NCBI GenBank assembly: GCA_910588405.1
Contig: CAJUPT010000083.1
Location: 1 to 11,599, forward strand
DNA from: an uncultured Lachnospiraceae bacterium
Lineage (GTDB): Bacteria > Bacillota > Clostridia > Lachnospirales > Lachnospiraceae
Direction: 5' to 3'
DNA: 11,599 nucleotides
Below the pieces are notes generated by a model that had not been told where the DNA came from, ran no database searches, and saw only the letters and a list, made by a program, of their open reading frames with translations. Positions 6,039 through 11,599 of the stretch are shown here, one piece after another (within the stretch, counting starts at the first letter, position 1; each line of letters starts with the position of its first letter). The translations under genes were made by a program, and so were the position numbers.

Positions 6039-7405
6039 TCCTCTCCTCCTCTGCCGGTTTCCATCCTCTTCAACTCTGGGACAACTGTTATCATCATCGT
6101 ACTAAAACAGGCCAGCCCTCCGATCACATTTGAAACCGGCTCAGCCATAAACACGCCATCTGCTCCCATATGGAACACAAAGGGAAGCAAATAAGTCAGC
6201 GGAACAACCATGATCGCTTTCCTGAACAGACTGAAAAAGATCGTCTGCTTCTTTTTATTCAACGCCTTAAAGGTTGTTTGCCCGGAATACTGAAATGCCT
6301 GAAATACAAATGCAAAGAAATACAGATGAAGGGGCCGCAAGGCCAATTGCTGCAACACAGGATCGTCACTGAAAATTTTTATAAACAGCAGTGGAAATCG
6401 TTCGATCACCAGCCACATCAGGCAGGTATATAAAACTGCCGTTACCGTTACCAGCGTAACCGCCTGCCGCACCTTACGGGGCCTTCCCGCGCCATAATTA
6501 TAGGAGATGGTAGGGGACGCTCCTTCCGTAACCGCCATAATCGGCGTGTCCAATATCTGCCTCACTGAGGAAATGATGGTCATAACAGACACATAGAGCG
6601 CGCCCCCTGTTCTCATTAATACACTGTTGCACGCCACAGACACCAGCGAATTTGTACACTGCATAATAAACGGCGACAACCCAAGGCTGACGATTTCCTT
6701 TGCATGGGGAAATGTAAAAAAGTTTTGAAAGCATATCTGAAACTCATTATCCGCCCCCAAAAGAAACCGCACAACAAACAGCATAGACAGAAACTGGGCG
6801 ATCACCGTCGCAACAGCGGCTCCGTTTACACCCAGACCCAACAGGAAAATAAAAACCGGGTCCAGTATGATATTGGAAACAGCTCCGACCAATACGGATT
6901 TCATGCCGATTACCGCATATCCCTGGGCATTGATATATGGATTCATGCCGGTAGCAACCATGGTAAATATCGTCCCGAGCAGATAGATTCTTATGTAAGG
7001 AACGGAAAAACGAAGCTCCTCCGCAGTCGCGCCGAAAACCGATAAAATCCGACGCGCGAACAGCTCGCAGCATAGGATCAGAATGGCCCCTACTATGATT
7101 TCCAGCCGAAATGCCGTATTCAGCACCTCTCCCGCTTTCTTTCTGTCATTTTTCCCAAGGCCGATGGAGAAAAGAGGCGCACCGCCCAAACCGAACATAT
7201 TGGTAAAGCCGCCGATTAACATGACAATCGGAAAACATAGGCCGATCGCGCCAAGGGCCTGTGTGCCATAGCCTTCAATTCTCCCAATATAGATCCTGTC
7301 CACCACGCTGTACAACAGACTGATCACCTGTGCCACCAGCATCGGCAGCGCTGTCCGGATTATATTTTTTGTGATAGAACCGTTGTCAAAGTCTACTTTT
7401 TGCAT
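6035..7405 (-). CDS. MATE family efflux transporter
   Basis: This 456-residue membrane protein with about 12 helices is a drug or metabolite exporter driven by a Na+ or H+ gradient. Family marks include the N-terminal ALPMLVAQVISLLYSVVDRIYIGR, the loop GLGGAPLFSIGLGKNDRKKA (72-91), the end of the first half ILDPVFIFLLGLGVNGAAVAT (180-200), and SYNYGAGRPRKVRQ (301-314) in the second half, which is the hallmark second-bundle loop. Length is standard. Start: the ATG at 7403-7405 gives MQKVDFDNGSITKNI, which is the normal N-terminus. AGGAG lies about 12 bases upstream, slightly long. The substrate cannot be deduced. It heads an operon with the acetyltransferase. No strong minus-strand promoter stands out in 7406-7634; GTGACA and TAATTT spaced by 16 bases near 7445-7472 is a weak candidate. 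Confidence 0.93.
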   Translation of the reverse strand: MQKVDFDNGSITKNIIRTALPMLVAQVISLLYSVVDRIYIGRIEGYGTQALGAIGLCFPIVMLIGGFTNMFGLGGAPLFSIGLGKNDRKKAGEVLNTAFRLEIIVGAILILCCELFARRILSVFGATAEELRFSVPYIRIYLLGTIFTMVATGMNPYINAQGYAVIGMKSVLVGAVSNIILDPVFIFLLGLGVNGAAVATVIAQFLSMLFVVRFLLGADNEFQICFQNFFTFPHAKEIVSLGLSPFIMQCTNSLVSVACNSVLMRTGGALYVSVMTIISSVRQILDTPIMAVTEGASPTISYNYGAGRPRKVRQAVTLVTVTAVLYTCLMWLVIERFPLLFIKIFSDDPVLQQLALRPLHLYFFAFVFQAFQYSGQTTFKALNKKKQTIFFSLFRKAIMVVPLTYLLPFVFHMGADGVFMAEPVSNVIGGLACFSTMMITVVPELKRMETGRGGEE

Positions 7406-7634
7406 TGTTGTCCATTACTCCTGCAGATTCATACCTTATTGAGCAAATTACGCCTACTTTTTACTTTGTCACCTGTTCTGTAGCCGGATTTGTCCTTCCT
7501 GCATACTGAAACTCTCGATGCAACCATTTTATTTTACCACTTTCATTTCCCCTTTGCCACCAGAAAACTGCTGCCAAAGAATGATTAAGAGAACATTATG
7601 TAAGAGAATTACTGCCGGAAATTACAGCTAAAGC

Positions 7635-7663
7635 TTGACATCCCCAATCACTCATGCTAATAT
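7635..7663 (+). promoter_or_regulatory. Near-consensus sigma-A promoter of the ABC-F unit
   Basis: A perfect -35 TTGACA (7635-7640) and a -10 TAATAT (7658-7663) are separated by exactly 17 bases. Transcription would start near 7670, about 480 bases before the ABC-F start codon, so the message carries a long leader. A strong promoter with a long leader is typical of genes controlled after initiation. Confidence 0.8.
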
Positions 7664-7771
7664 CTTTCTGTATCACAGAAGAGTACTCCGAACTTCCCGG
7701 TGATACAAAAATATTCCGTGAGGATACCCGGAGTCTGCCCCAGTGAAGCGAAGGCAGATAAGCGCAAAGAA

Positions 7772-7810
7772 ATGTTTCTCTATCATATGGCACATAAACG
7801 AGAGGGGTGA
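7772..7810 (+). CDS. Possible leader peptide 1 (12 residues)
   Basis: ATG to TGA reads MFLYHMAHKREG. There is no clear ribosome site close upstream, and the nearest purine run is about 17 bases away. Its end supplies GAGGGG (7802-7807), which is well placed as a ribosome site for the following ATG at 7815. It is only a candidate leader frame. Confidence 0.25.
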   Translation: MFLYHMAHKREG

Positions 7811-7814
7811 AAGG

Positions 7815-7826
7815 ATGAGGATATAA
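7815..7826 (+). CDS. Possible minimal leader frame (MRI)
   Basis: ATG AGG ATA TAA encodes just three residues but has a good ribosome site, GAGGGG (7802-7807), at 7 bases. Minimal start-stop frames can hold ribosomes in leaders. The shortness makes this call weak. Confidence 0.2.
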   Translation: MRI

Positions 7827-7841
7827 TCGACTTTTGATTGC

Positions 7842-7868
7842 ATGAAACGATTTCGCGGTGTCAGGTGA
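7842..7868 (+). CDS. Possible leader peptide MKRFRGVR
   Basis: ATG to TGA encodes MKRFRGVR, ending 35 bases before the terminator-like hairpin. It contains the basic-X-basic pattern RFR. Arg-X-Arg motifs are known stalling signals in leader peptides of macrolide-inducible resistance genes. The ribosome site is poor, so the call rests on location and motif. Whether a lincosamide, pleuromutilin or streptogramin A would stall on it is unknown. Confidence 0.3.
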   Translation: MKRFRGVR

Positions 7869-7903
7869 AGCCTGTATACTGTTTTTGTCATGCTGCCAGA
7901 AGT

Positions 7904-7932
7904 GGATTATGTTCTCATAACCTCTCTTTTTT
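7904..7932 (+). terminator. Terminator-like hairpin in the ABC-F leader
   Basis: GG-A-TTATG (7904-7911, bulged A) pairs with CATAACC (7916-7922) around a TTCT loop, followed by TCTCTTTTTT (7923-7932). It lies inside the leader, well upstream of the ABC-F start, so it would act as an attenuator. The stem is short and AT-rich, hence modest confidence. Confidence 0.45.
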
Positions 7933-8150
7933 GTGTGCGGATTTATCACAAAAACCACTCTGCGATCCCATCACAATTCCGCACTTCCAGAGGTAATTCC
8001 ACATCAGATACTGGCTTGTACTGCCACAGCATGAACAGACAACAGAACCTTTATGAAACGCAAAAGCCTGTGCCACCCGCTGAAACACACCGCCTCGCCG
8101 CATACGCATACCTGACGATCTGCGGCTGTTCTCAGAAGGGAGGGAGCTAT

Positions 8151-9737
8151 ATGTCACAAATTCACATCAGTAATCTAACATTTTCCTACGAGGGAAGCTT
8201 TGACAATATCTTTGAAAATGTATCCTTTTCTGTCGATACAGACTGGAAGCTGGGGCTGATCGGGAGAAACGGAAAAGGAAAAACTACCTTTTTAAACCTG
8301 CTGCTGGGGAAGTATGAATACGCCGGGACCATTGGCGCCTCCGCCATATTTGACTATTTCCCCTATCCCGTCACAAAAAAACAGATGGGCCTACCCGCCG
8401 CGGAATTTGCAGACGAATTGAAGCATTCCTGTGAGCTGTGGAGAGTCGTCTGTGAACTGGAGCAGCTGCACGAAAACGCCGAAATTTTATACAGGTCCTT
8501 CCGGACATTAAGCCCCGGAGAGCAGACAAAAATCCTGTTATCCATCCTGTTTTCCGGAGAAAATGATTTTCTGCTCATCGACGAGCCCACCAACCATCTT
8601 GACCGGCAGTCCAGGGAACAGGTGAAAGCATACCTGGCCGGCAAGCAAGGGTTTATCCTTGTATCCCATGACCGGGATCTGCTGGATGCCTGTACCGACC
8701 ATGTGCTTGTTCTAAACAGACAGACCATCGAGGTGCAAAGCGGAAATTTTTCCAGCTGGTGGGAAAACAAACAGCGAAAGGACCAGTTTGCCAGAGCGGA
8801 AAATGAAAAGCATCTGAAAGAAATCGGAAAGCTTAAGAATGCTGCGGCCCGCAGCTCTCAGTGGGCGGAGAAAAACGAAAACACCAAAATCGGGATCGAT
8901 CCGGTCAAAGATCATGACCGAGGCTGCGGCACAAGGCCCTATATCGGGGCAAAAACAAAAAAAATGCAGCGTCGGGTCAAACAGCTGGAAAACCGAATCA
9001 ACCGGGAAATAAAAGAAAAAGAAGAACTTTTGGTAGATTTAGAGCAGGCTGTAGATTTAAAGCTTACTCCTCTTTCCCACCACAAAGAAACACTGGTCAA
9101 TATTCGGGATTATGGCATACGATACGGCATGGCCAACAAGCCCCTGTTTACCGGACTGACCTTTACGGTCAAAAAAGGCCAGAGAATCGCCCTCCATGGC
9201 GAAAATGGCTGCGGGAAATCCACGCTGATCCGGATGATATTGCAGAAAGCAGGAGTTATAACCCCGGCATCCTCAGAAAAAACACCTCTTGTATCCACAG
9301 ACAGAATGTCTGCCATATCTGCAAGAGGAACAACCGTCATCGAATCCGGCTGCTGTGAAACCGCCGCAGGGTTAACGATTTCCTATATTAACCAGGATAC
9401 CTCCTGGCTCAGAGGAGATATCTCTCATTTCTGCGAAGAACGGCAGCTGGACAAAAGCTTGTTCTGTTCCGTCCTGCGGCAGCTGGGACTGGAACGAGTT
9501 CAGTTTGTCAAAAATATGGAAGATTACTCCGAAGGCCAGAAAAAGAAAATTCTGATCGCTGCCAGCCTTTTAACGCCAGCCCATCTGTACATCTGGGACG
9601 AGCCGCTGAATTATATCGACGTATTTTCCAGAATGCAGATCGAAAAGCTGCTGCTTAGCTATCAGCCCACCATGGTGTTCGTAGAGCATGACGCAAGGTT
9701 TCGGGAGAGGATTGCGACAGAAGTGGTAGAATTTTAG
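8151..9737 (+). CDS. ABC-F ribosome protection protein, Lsa-like
   Basis: This 528-residue soluble protein has two ATPase domains and no membrane domain. Members of this class bind the ribosomal E site and dislodge antibiotics; the Lsa group protects against lincosamides, pleuromutilins and streptogramin A. The N-terminus MSQIHISNLTFSYEGSF and DTDWKLGLIGRNGKGKTTF match that group. NBD1: Walker A GRNGKGKT (38-45), signature LSPGEQ (120-125), Walker B LLIDEP (141-146), H173. The charged interdomain linker spans about 200-310. NBD2: Walker A GENGCGKS (350-357), signature YSEGQ (459-463), Walker B YIWDEP (480-485), H513. Both catalytic Glu are present. About 30 Ser/Thr-rich residues (372-404) lie between Walker A2 and LTISYINQDTSWL and look like an insertion. 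Start: AGGGAGG (8137-8146) precedes the ATG at 8151. The frame is open up to 7890 but without family sequence. The resistance spectrum is inferred. Confidence 0.88.
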   Translation: MSQIHISNLTFSYEGSFDNIFENVSFSVDTDWKLGLIGRNGKGKTTFLNLLLGKYEYAGTIGASAIFDYFPYPVTKKQMGLPAAEFADELKHSCELWRVVCELEQLHENAEILYRSFRTLSPGEQTKILLSILFSGENDFLLIDEPTNHLDRQSREQVKAYLAGKQGFILVSHDRDLLDACTDHVLVLNRQTIEVQSGNFSSWWENKQRKDQFARAENEKHLKEIGKLKNAAARSSQWAEKNENTKIGIDPVKDHDRGCGTRPYIGAKTKKMQRRVKQLENRINREIKEKEELLVDLEQAVDLKLTPLSHHKETLVNIRDYGIRYGMANKPLFTGLTFTVKKGQRIALHGENGCGKSTLIRMILQKAGVITPASSEKTPLVSTDRMSAISARGTTVIESGCCETAAGLTISYINQDTSWLRGDISHFCEERQLDKSLFCSVLRQLGLERVQFVKNMEDYSEGQKKKILIAASLLTPAHLYIWDEPLNYIDVFSRMQIEKLLLSYQPTMVFVEHDARFRERIATEVVEF

Positions 9738-9768
9738 TTTCATCATTTTACCTGACAAGCCCATTTTG

Positions 9769-9798
9769 GAGAGGGTGGATTTTATGCCCTCTCTCTTT
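9769..9798 (+). terminator. Hairpin terminator after the ABC-F gene
   Basis: GAGAGGG (9769-9775) pairs with CCCTCTC (9787-9793) around an 11-base loop, followed by TCTTT. The stem is strong but the T-tail is weak. It lies 31 bases after the ABC-F stop and probably ends that transcript. Confidence 0.55.
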
Positions 9799-9973
9799 AC
9801 GGTTCTATTTCCCGAAGGAACTGCGCAAAAGCCAACTCCGGATCATACTCCGGGGCAAATTCTTTTGCAGCATGATCAATCAGCTCAACCGAAGATACCT
9901 CATCCTCCAGTTCCTCCGCAATTTCCTCCAGCATATGGGACTGGAACGGATGCAACTCAAAATGTCGCGCGAT
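9797..9973 (-). pseudogene. Remnant of a small acidic protein gene (2 of 2)
   Basis: The minus strand is open for 58 codons, reading on through ELHPFQSHMLEEIAEELEDE and ending AFAQFLREIEP before TAA at 9797-9799. The sequence is protein-like: acidic, amphipathic, with the segment SSVELIDHAAKEFAPEYDPE. No proper start codon is in frame. If one T of the TTTT at 9959-9962 were absent, an ATG inside the preceding frame would join, giving MNRATFELHPFQ. I read it as a frameshifted small gene, or the second half of a broken gene with the entry at 9957-10141. I recognise the style of short Lachnospiraceae hypothetical proteins but no function. Confidence 0.5.
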
Positions 9974-10141
9974 TCATATCCGACATTTTCCGAGATGGAT
10001 TTACGCGCTGAAATTTTATTGCTTTCTCAGGAGTTGTCTCCGGACAATCCTCATCAAATATTACTGGCATTCTTCTTGCCCTCTCTAACTCTTTCAAATC
10101 GTCTTCCGTAAACGCCAGTTCTTTTTTAATTCCTCATCCAT
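9957..10141 (-). pseudogene. Frameshifted small reading frame (1 of 2), hypothetical
   Basis: On the minus strand an ATG (10139-10141) starts MDEELKK and then meets a stop after 15 codons. A -1 shift at its AAAAAAG run (near 10122-10127) continues into a protein-like frame, ELAFTEDDLKELERARRMPV, then IFDEDCPETTPEKAIKFQRVNPSRK, ending at TGA 9957-9959. The run is exactly the A-AAA-AAG pattern known from programmed -1 frameshifting, but a simple one-base deletion would look the same. The ribosome site before the ATG is weak. The C-terminal style (DEDCPETTPE, FQRVNP) resembles small hypothetical proteins of Clostridia; I know no function. With the entry at 9797-9973, decay is the simpler reading. 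Confidence 0.5.
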
Positions 10142-10161
10142 ATGTATTCTCGGATTACCTA

Positions 10162-10190
10162 TTGAGAAGAGGACGGGTTTATGGTAAAAT
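10162..10190 (+). promoter_or_regulatory. Promoter of the restriction-modification genes
   Basis: A -35 TTGAGA (10162-10167) and a -10 TAAAAT (10185-10190), preceded by TGG, are spaced by exactly 17 bases. Transcription would start near 10197. A GGAGG (10221-10225) then stands 8 bases before the ATG at 10234. This fixes where the endonuclease gene originally began. Confidence 0.7.
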
Positions 10191-10233
10191 AAAAGCTGAT
10201 TTATACACAAGAACGGATGCGGAGGATTTTATC

Positions 10234-10281
10234 ATGAAAGCATTTAGAGATTTTGCCCGGCAGAACGGCGAAACTATATAA
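10234..10281 (+). pseudogene. Severed 5' end of the endonuclease gene
   Basis: The ATG at 10234 has a proper ribosome site (GGAGG 10221-10225) and the promoter 10162-10190 behind it, but encodes only MKAFRDFARQNGETI before TAA. In another frame the sequence continues as TLSTGEYYPDILEDACHLY, running straight into the reading frame of the next gene at 10338. Removing one TA from the TATATA at 10275-10280 joins both parts smoothly as GETITLSTGEYYP. So this is the original start of that gene, cut off by a 2-base insertion. Confidence 0.65.
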
Positions 10282-10337
10282 CGCTATCAACAGGAGAATA
10301 CTACCCCGACATTCTTGAAGATGCGTGTCATTTATAT

Positions 10338-11105
10338 ATGCCTGTTCTGGAGACTTTTTCAAAATTATTGAAAAGATCTGAAAGTTCTACTGCTCTCTTT
10401 ATGAATATTGCCAGTACCCCTAATTCTTGGATGAGAATACAGCTGTGCCGTGTTTTTAGGAAATATGTTTCGCCAGAAACATCTGTGGAAATGCTGAAAC
10501 AGAAGTCAAAAGCAAAGCAGATTTGTATTGAGTTTGGAGAGGGGGTTCGCGCCATACAGACTGTACAAGAACGCTTTGATTCCCGTCCTATGCCAGATGA
10601 AGCTCTCTGCGCCGTTTTGTGGGAATACAAGGATAGAGGTAAGAAAGGCTATGATTTAACAGAAAAATTTTTTAATATGATACAAGGTAAATTCCCTGAT
10701 TTATATATATGGGGGCCTAAACGCGCTGGAAGTGACGTTCAAGCAAAAGAAATATGGAACGACTTTCCGAATGATAGCCGTCCTTTGGATTTCGTCATTT
10801 CGTCGAATGACAAAAAAGTAATATATGCTGTTGGCTTGGCAAGATATGACGGCGATAGAGGCGGCGCACAAGAGGATGATAGGACAGGCGGATATAAAAA
10901 TTGTGCGGATGAAATTTTGTCTTATGTACATTCTCATGGTCTTAAAACAAAAGTCATTTTCCTAAATGATGGGCCAGGGTTATTGCTTGGTTCAATGTGG
11001 GAGGACTATTCAAGAATTGAGGAAAGGTATCCAGATGAAGTCAAAGTCATCACATTGCGCATGATTGATGAACGACTTCCAAAAGAGTGGTTGACGGGTG
11101 ATTGA
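10338..11105 (+). CDS. Putative type II restriction endonuclease, 5' frameshifted
   Basis: The 255 residues from the internal ATG belong to a longer protein of about 290 that began at 10234; the open frame extends up to 10281 without a start, and the ATG at 10338 has no ribosome site. The gene is therefore probably inactive unless the TATATA run varies. The C-terminal half has a compact alpha/beta pattern with WGPKRAGSDVQ (125-135), RPLDFVISSNDKKVIYAVGL (148-167) and the striking ARYDGDRGGAQEDDRTGGY (168-186), whose Asp/Glu-rich run could provide metal ligands. The endonuclease call rests mostly on context: a DNA methyltransferase gene starts 3 bases after its stop. I do not recognise the named subfamily or the target site. 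Base composition is more AT-rich than the ABC-F gene, consistent with transfer. Confidence 0.55.
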   Translation: MPVLETFSKLLKRSESSTALFMNIASTPNSWMRIQLCRVFRKYVSPETSVEMLKQKSKAKQICIEFGEGVRAIQTVQERFDSRPMPDEALCAVLWEYKDRGKKGYDLTEKFFNMIQGKFPDLYIWGPKRAGSDVQAKEIWNDFPNDSRPLDFVISSNDKKVIYAVGLARYDGDRGGAQEDDRTGGYKNCADEILSYVHSHGLKTKVIFLNDGPGLLLGSMWEDYSRIEERYPDEVKVITLRMIDERLPKEWLTGD

Positions 11106-11108
11106 TTT

Positions 11109-11599
11109 ATGGCAACAGGTATTCCACCTAAAAATAGCAACACACGAAGAAAGATACCTGTATCTTTGGCTTATTTAGGAAAGCAATCTGAAGATAGTAT
11201 CATTTCTTGTGTAGGTATGGAGTTTGAAAATATACTTCCTGTAAATGGTGATGGTGAAAATATCCTCTTTTACGGTGACAATTTTGACGCTCTTTTATTT
11301 CTCCTACATAATGGATATAGAGGAAAAATCAAATTGATATATATTGACCCACCATTTGCGACGGTTTCTAACTTTGTAAATAGGAAGTTAGAGCACGCGT
11401 ACAGCGATGCTCTGTGCGGTGGCGAATACGTTGAATTTTTGCGTGAGCGCTTAATTCTAATGCGCGAATTATTAACATATGATGGTTCTATCTATCTCCA
11501 CTTAGATAACAAAATGGCGTTTACCATGAAACTAATAATGGATGAGTCATCAACCACCAGTTCAACTGGTGGTTTGATTATAGCCCTCATAAGGGCTAT
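11109..11599 (+). CDS. Adenine/cytosine-N4 DNA methyltransferase, interrupted and partial
   Basis: The frame is open from the ATG at 11109 to the window edge (163 codons). Residues 1-146 are a methyltransferase N-terminus: ENILFYGDNFDALLFL (50-65) leads into IKLIYIDPPFAT (74-85), whose DPPF (80-83) is catalytic motif IV. GSIYLHLDNKMAFTMKLIMDE (126-146) follows, where family members read on with a further conserved segment. Motif IV this early, with no FxGxG before it, indicates the beta class, in which the AdoMet motif I lies nearer the C-terminus. After residue 146 the homologous sequence stops and perfect hairpins begin, so the last 17 codons are probably mobile-element DNA and the AdoMet part is missing or displaced. 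The start overlaps no gene; coupling to the endonuclease gene three bases upstream is likely, since its own ribosome site is weak. Confidence 0.75.
   Translation, partial: MATGIPPKNSNTRRKIPVSLAYLGKQSEDSIISCVGMEFENILPVNGDGENILFYGDNFDALLFLLHNGYRGKIKLIYIDPPFATVSNFVNRKLEHAYSDALCGGEYVEFLRERLILMRELLTYDGSIYLHLDNKMAFTMKLIMDESSTTSSTGGLIIALIRA
11547..11599. mobile_element. Probable IS200/IS605-type element end
   Basis: Two perfect hairpins stand side by side where the methyltransferase homology stops. AACCACCAGTT (11552-11562) pairs with AACTGGTGGTT (11564-11574) around a single C, and ATAGCCCT (11580-11587) pairs with AGGGCTAT (11592-11599) around CATA. Subterminal hairpins without terminal inverted repeats or target duplication are the mark of single-strand-transposing IS200/IS605 elements. 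The element runs out of the window, so no transposase (TnpA) or TnpB gene is visible and the orientation is unknown. The exact boundary near 11547 is inferred from loss of methyltransferase sequence. Confidence 0.55.

Larger units (their letters stand above)
7669..8150 (+). promoter_or_regulatory. Structured leader of the ABC-F gene, probable attenuator
   Basis: This 480-base stretch before the ABC-F gene has no intact long gene. At its 5' end TGTATCAC (7669-7676) pairs with GTGATACA (7700-7707). Interleaved with it, ACTCCG (7685-7690) can pair with CGGAGT (7729-7734), so the two compete or form a pseudoknot. TCTGCC (7734-7739) pairs with GGCAGA (7753-7758). Three tiny reading frames follow (7772, 7815, 7842), then a terminator-like hairpin at 7904-7932. 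AGTGG (7901-7905) and TTTTTGTG (7928-7935) can instead pair with CCACT (7955-7959) and CACAAAAA (7947-7954), which would break the terminator. Antibiotic-resistance ABC-F genes are known to use such ribosome-sensing attenuation; its operation here is inferred. I matched it to no known riboswitch class. Positions 7960-8130 show nothing I can name. Confidence 0.5.

Noticed and set aside
7596..7958. 120-codon minus-strand frame opposite the leader
   Set aside because: It covers the promoter and hairpins of the plus-strand leader, with no ribosome site and no recognisable domain.
7890..8150. 87-residue extension of the ABC-F protein
   Set aside because: The family begins at MSQIHISNLTF, a strong AGGGAGG precedes that ATG, and the extension has no ABC-F resemblance.
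9766..10111. Two plus-strand frames of about 80 codons
   Set aside because: They begin in or after the ABC-F terminator and run antisense to more protein-like minus-strand frames, with low-complexity Pro-rich text.

Overview
The window looks like a chromosomal accessory region of a low-to-mid GC Clostridia, most likely Lachnospiraceae. I infer this from strong AGGAGG-type ribosome binding sites, sigma-A promoters with extended -10 boxes, a LytTR/GHKL two-component pair, an Lsa-type ABC-F gene and a MATE/GNAT pair. No rRNA, tRNA or CRISPR array is visible. The taxon is an inference from gene style, not a database match.

Layout. Positions 1-584 hold a good promoter, a small broken reading frame and a strong hairpin, but no intact gene. 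Positions 585-2665 encode a response regulator (LytTR type) and its GHKL membrane sensor kinase, joined by an ATGA overlap and closed by an intrinsic terminator at 2701-2729. A 370-base gap follows with a cluster of palindromes. Positions 3098-5343 hold a tightly packed operon: a 58-residue two-helix membrane protein, an ABC ATPase and a large ABC permease. This is the usual partner arrangement for LytTR/GHKL systems in bacteriocin or peptide sensing, export or immunity, but no peptide gene is seen. On the minus strand (7405 down to 5562) a MATE exporter and a GNAT acetyltransferase form an ATGA-overlapped operon. Its 3' end runs through a degenerate 19-base tandem repeat and stops at a minus-strand terminator.

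Positions 7635-9796 form one unit: a near-consensus promoter, a leader of about 480 bases with nested hairpins, three tiny leader reading frames (one reading MKRFRGVR) and a terminator-like hairpin with a competing pairing, then an ABC-F ribosome-protection gene of the Lsa kind. This resembles the attenuation-controlled leaders of antibiotic-resistance ABC-F genes and is the most interesting regulatory structure here.

Positions 9797-11599 are a decayed, AT-richer segment. On the minus strand are two small frameshifted reading frames. On the plus strand a promoter drives a putative restriction endonuclease gene whose 5' end is frameshifted at a TATATA run. It is followed 3 bases later by a beta-class DNA methyltransferase gene, which appears to be cut at codon 146 by a pair of perfect hairpins that look like the end of an IS200/IS605-type element. 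Both halves of this restriction-modification pair seem to be inactivated. The window ends inside the putative element.
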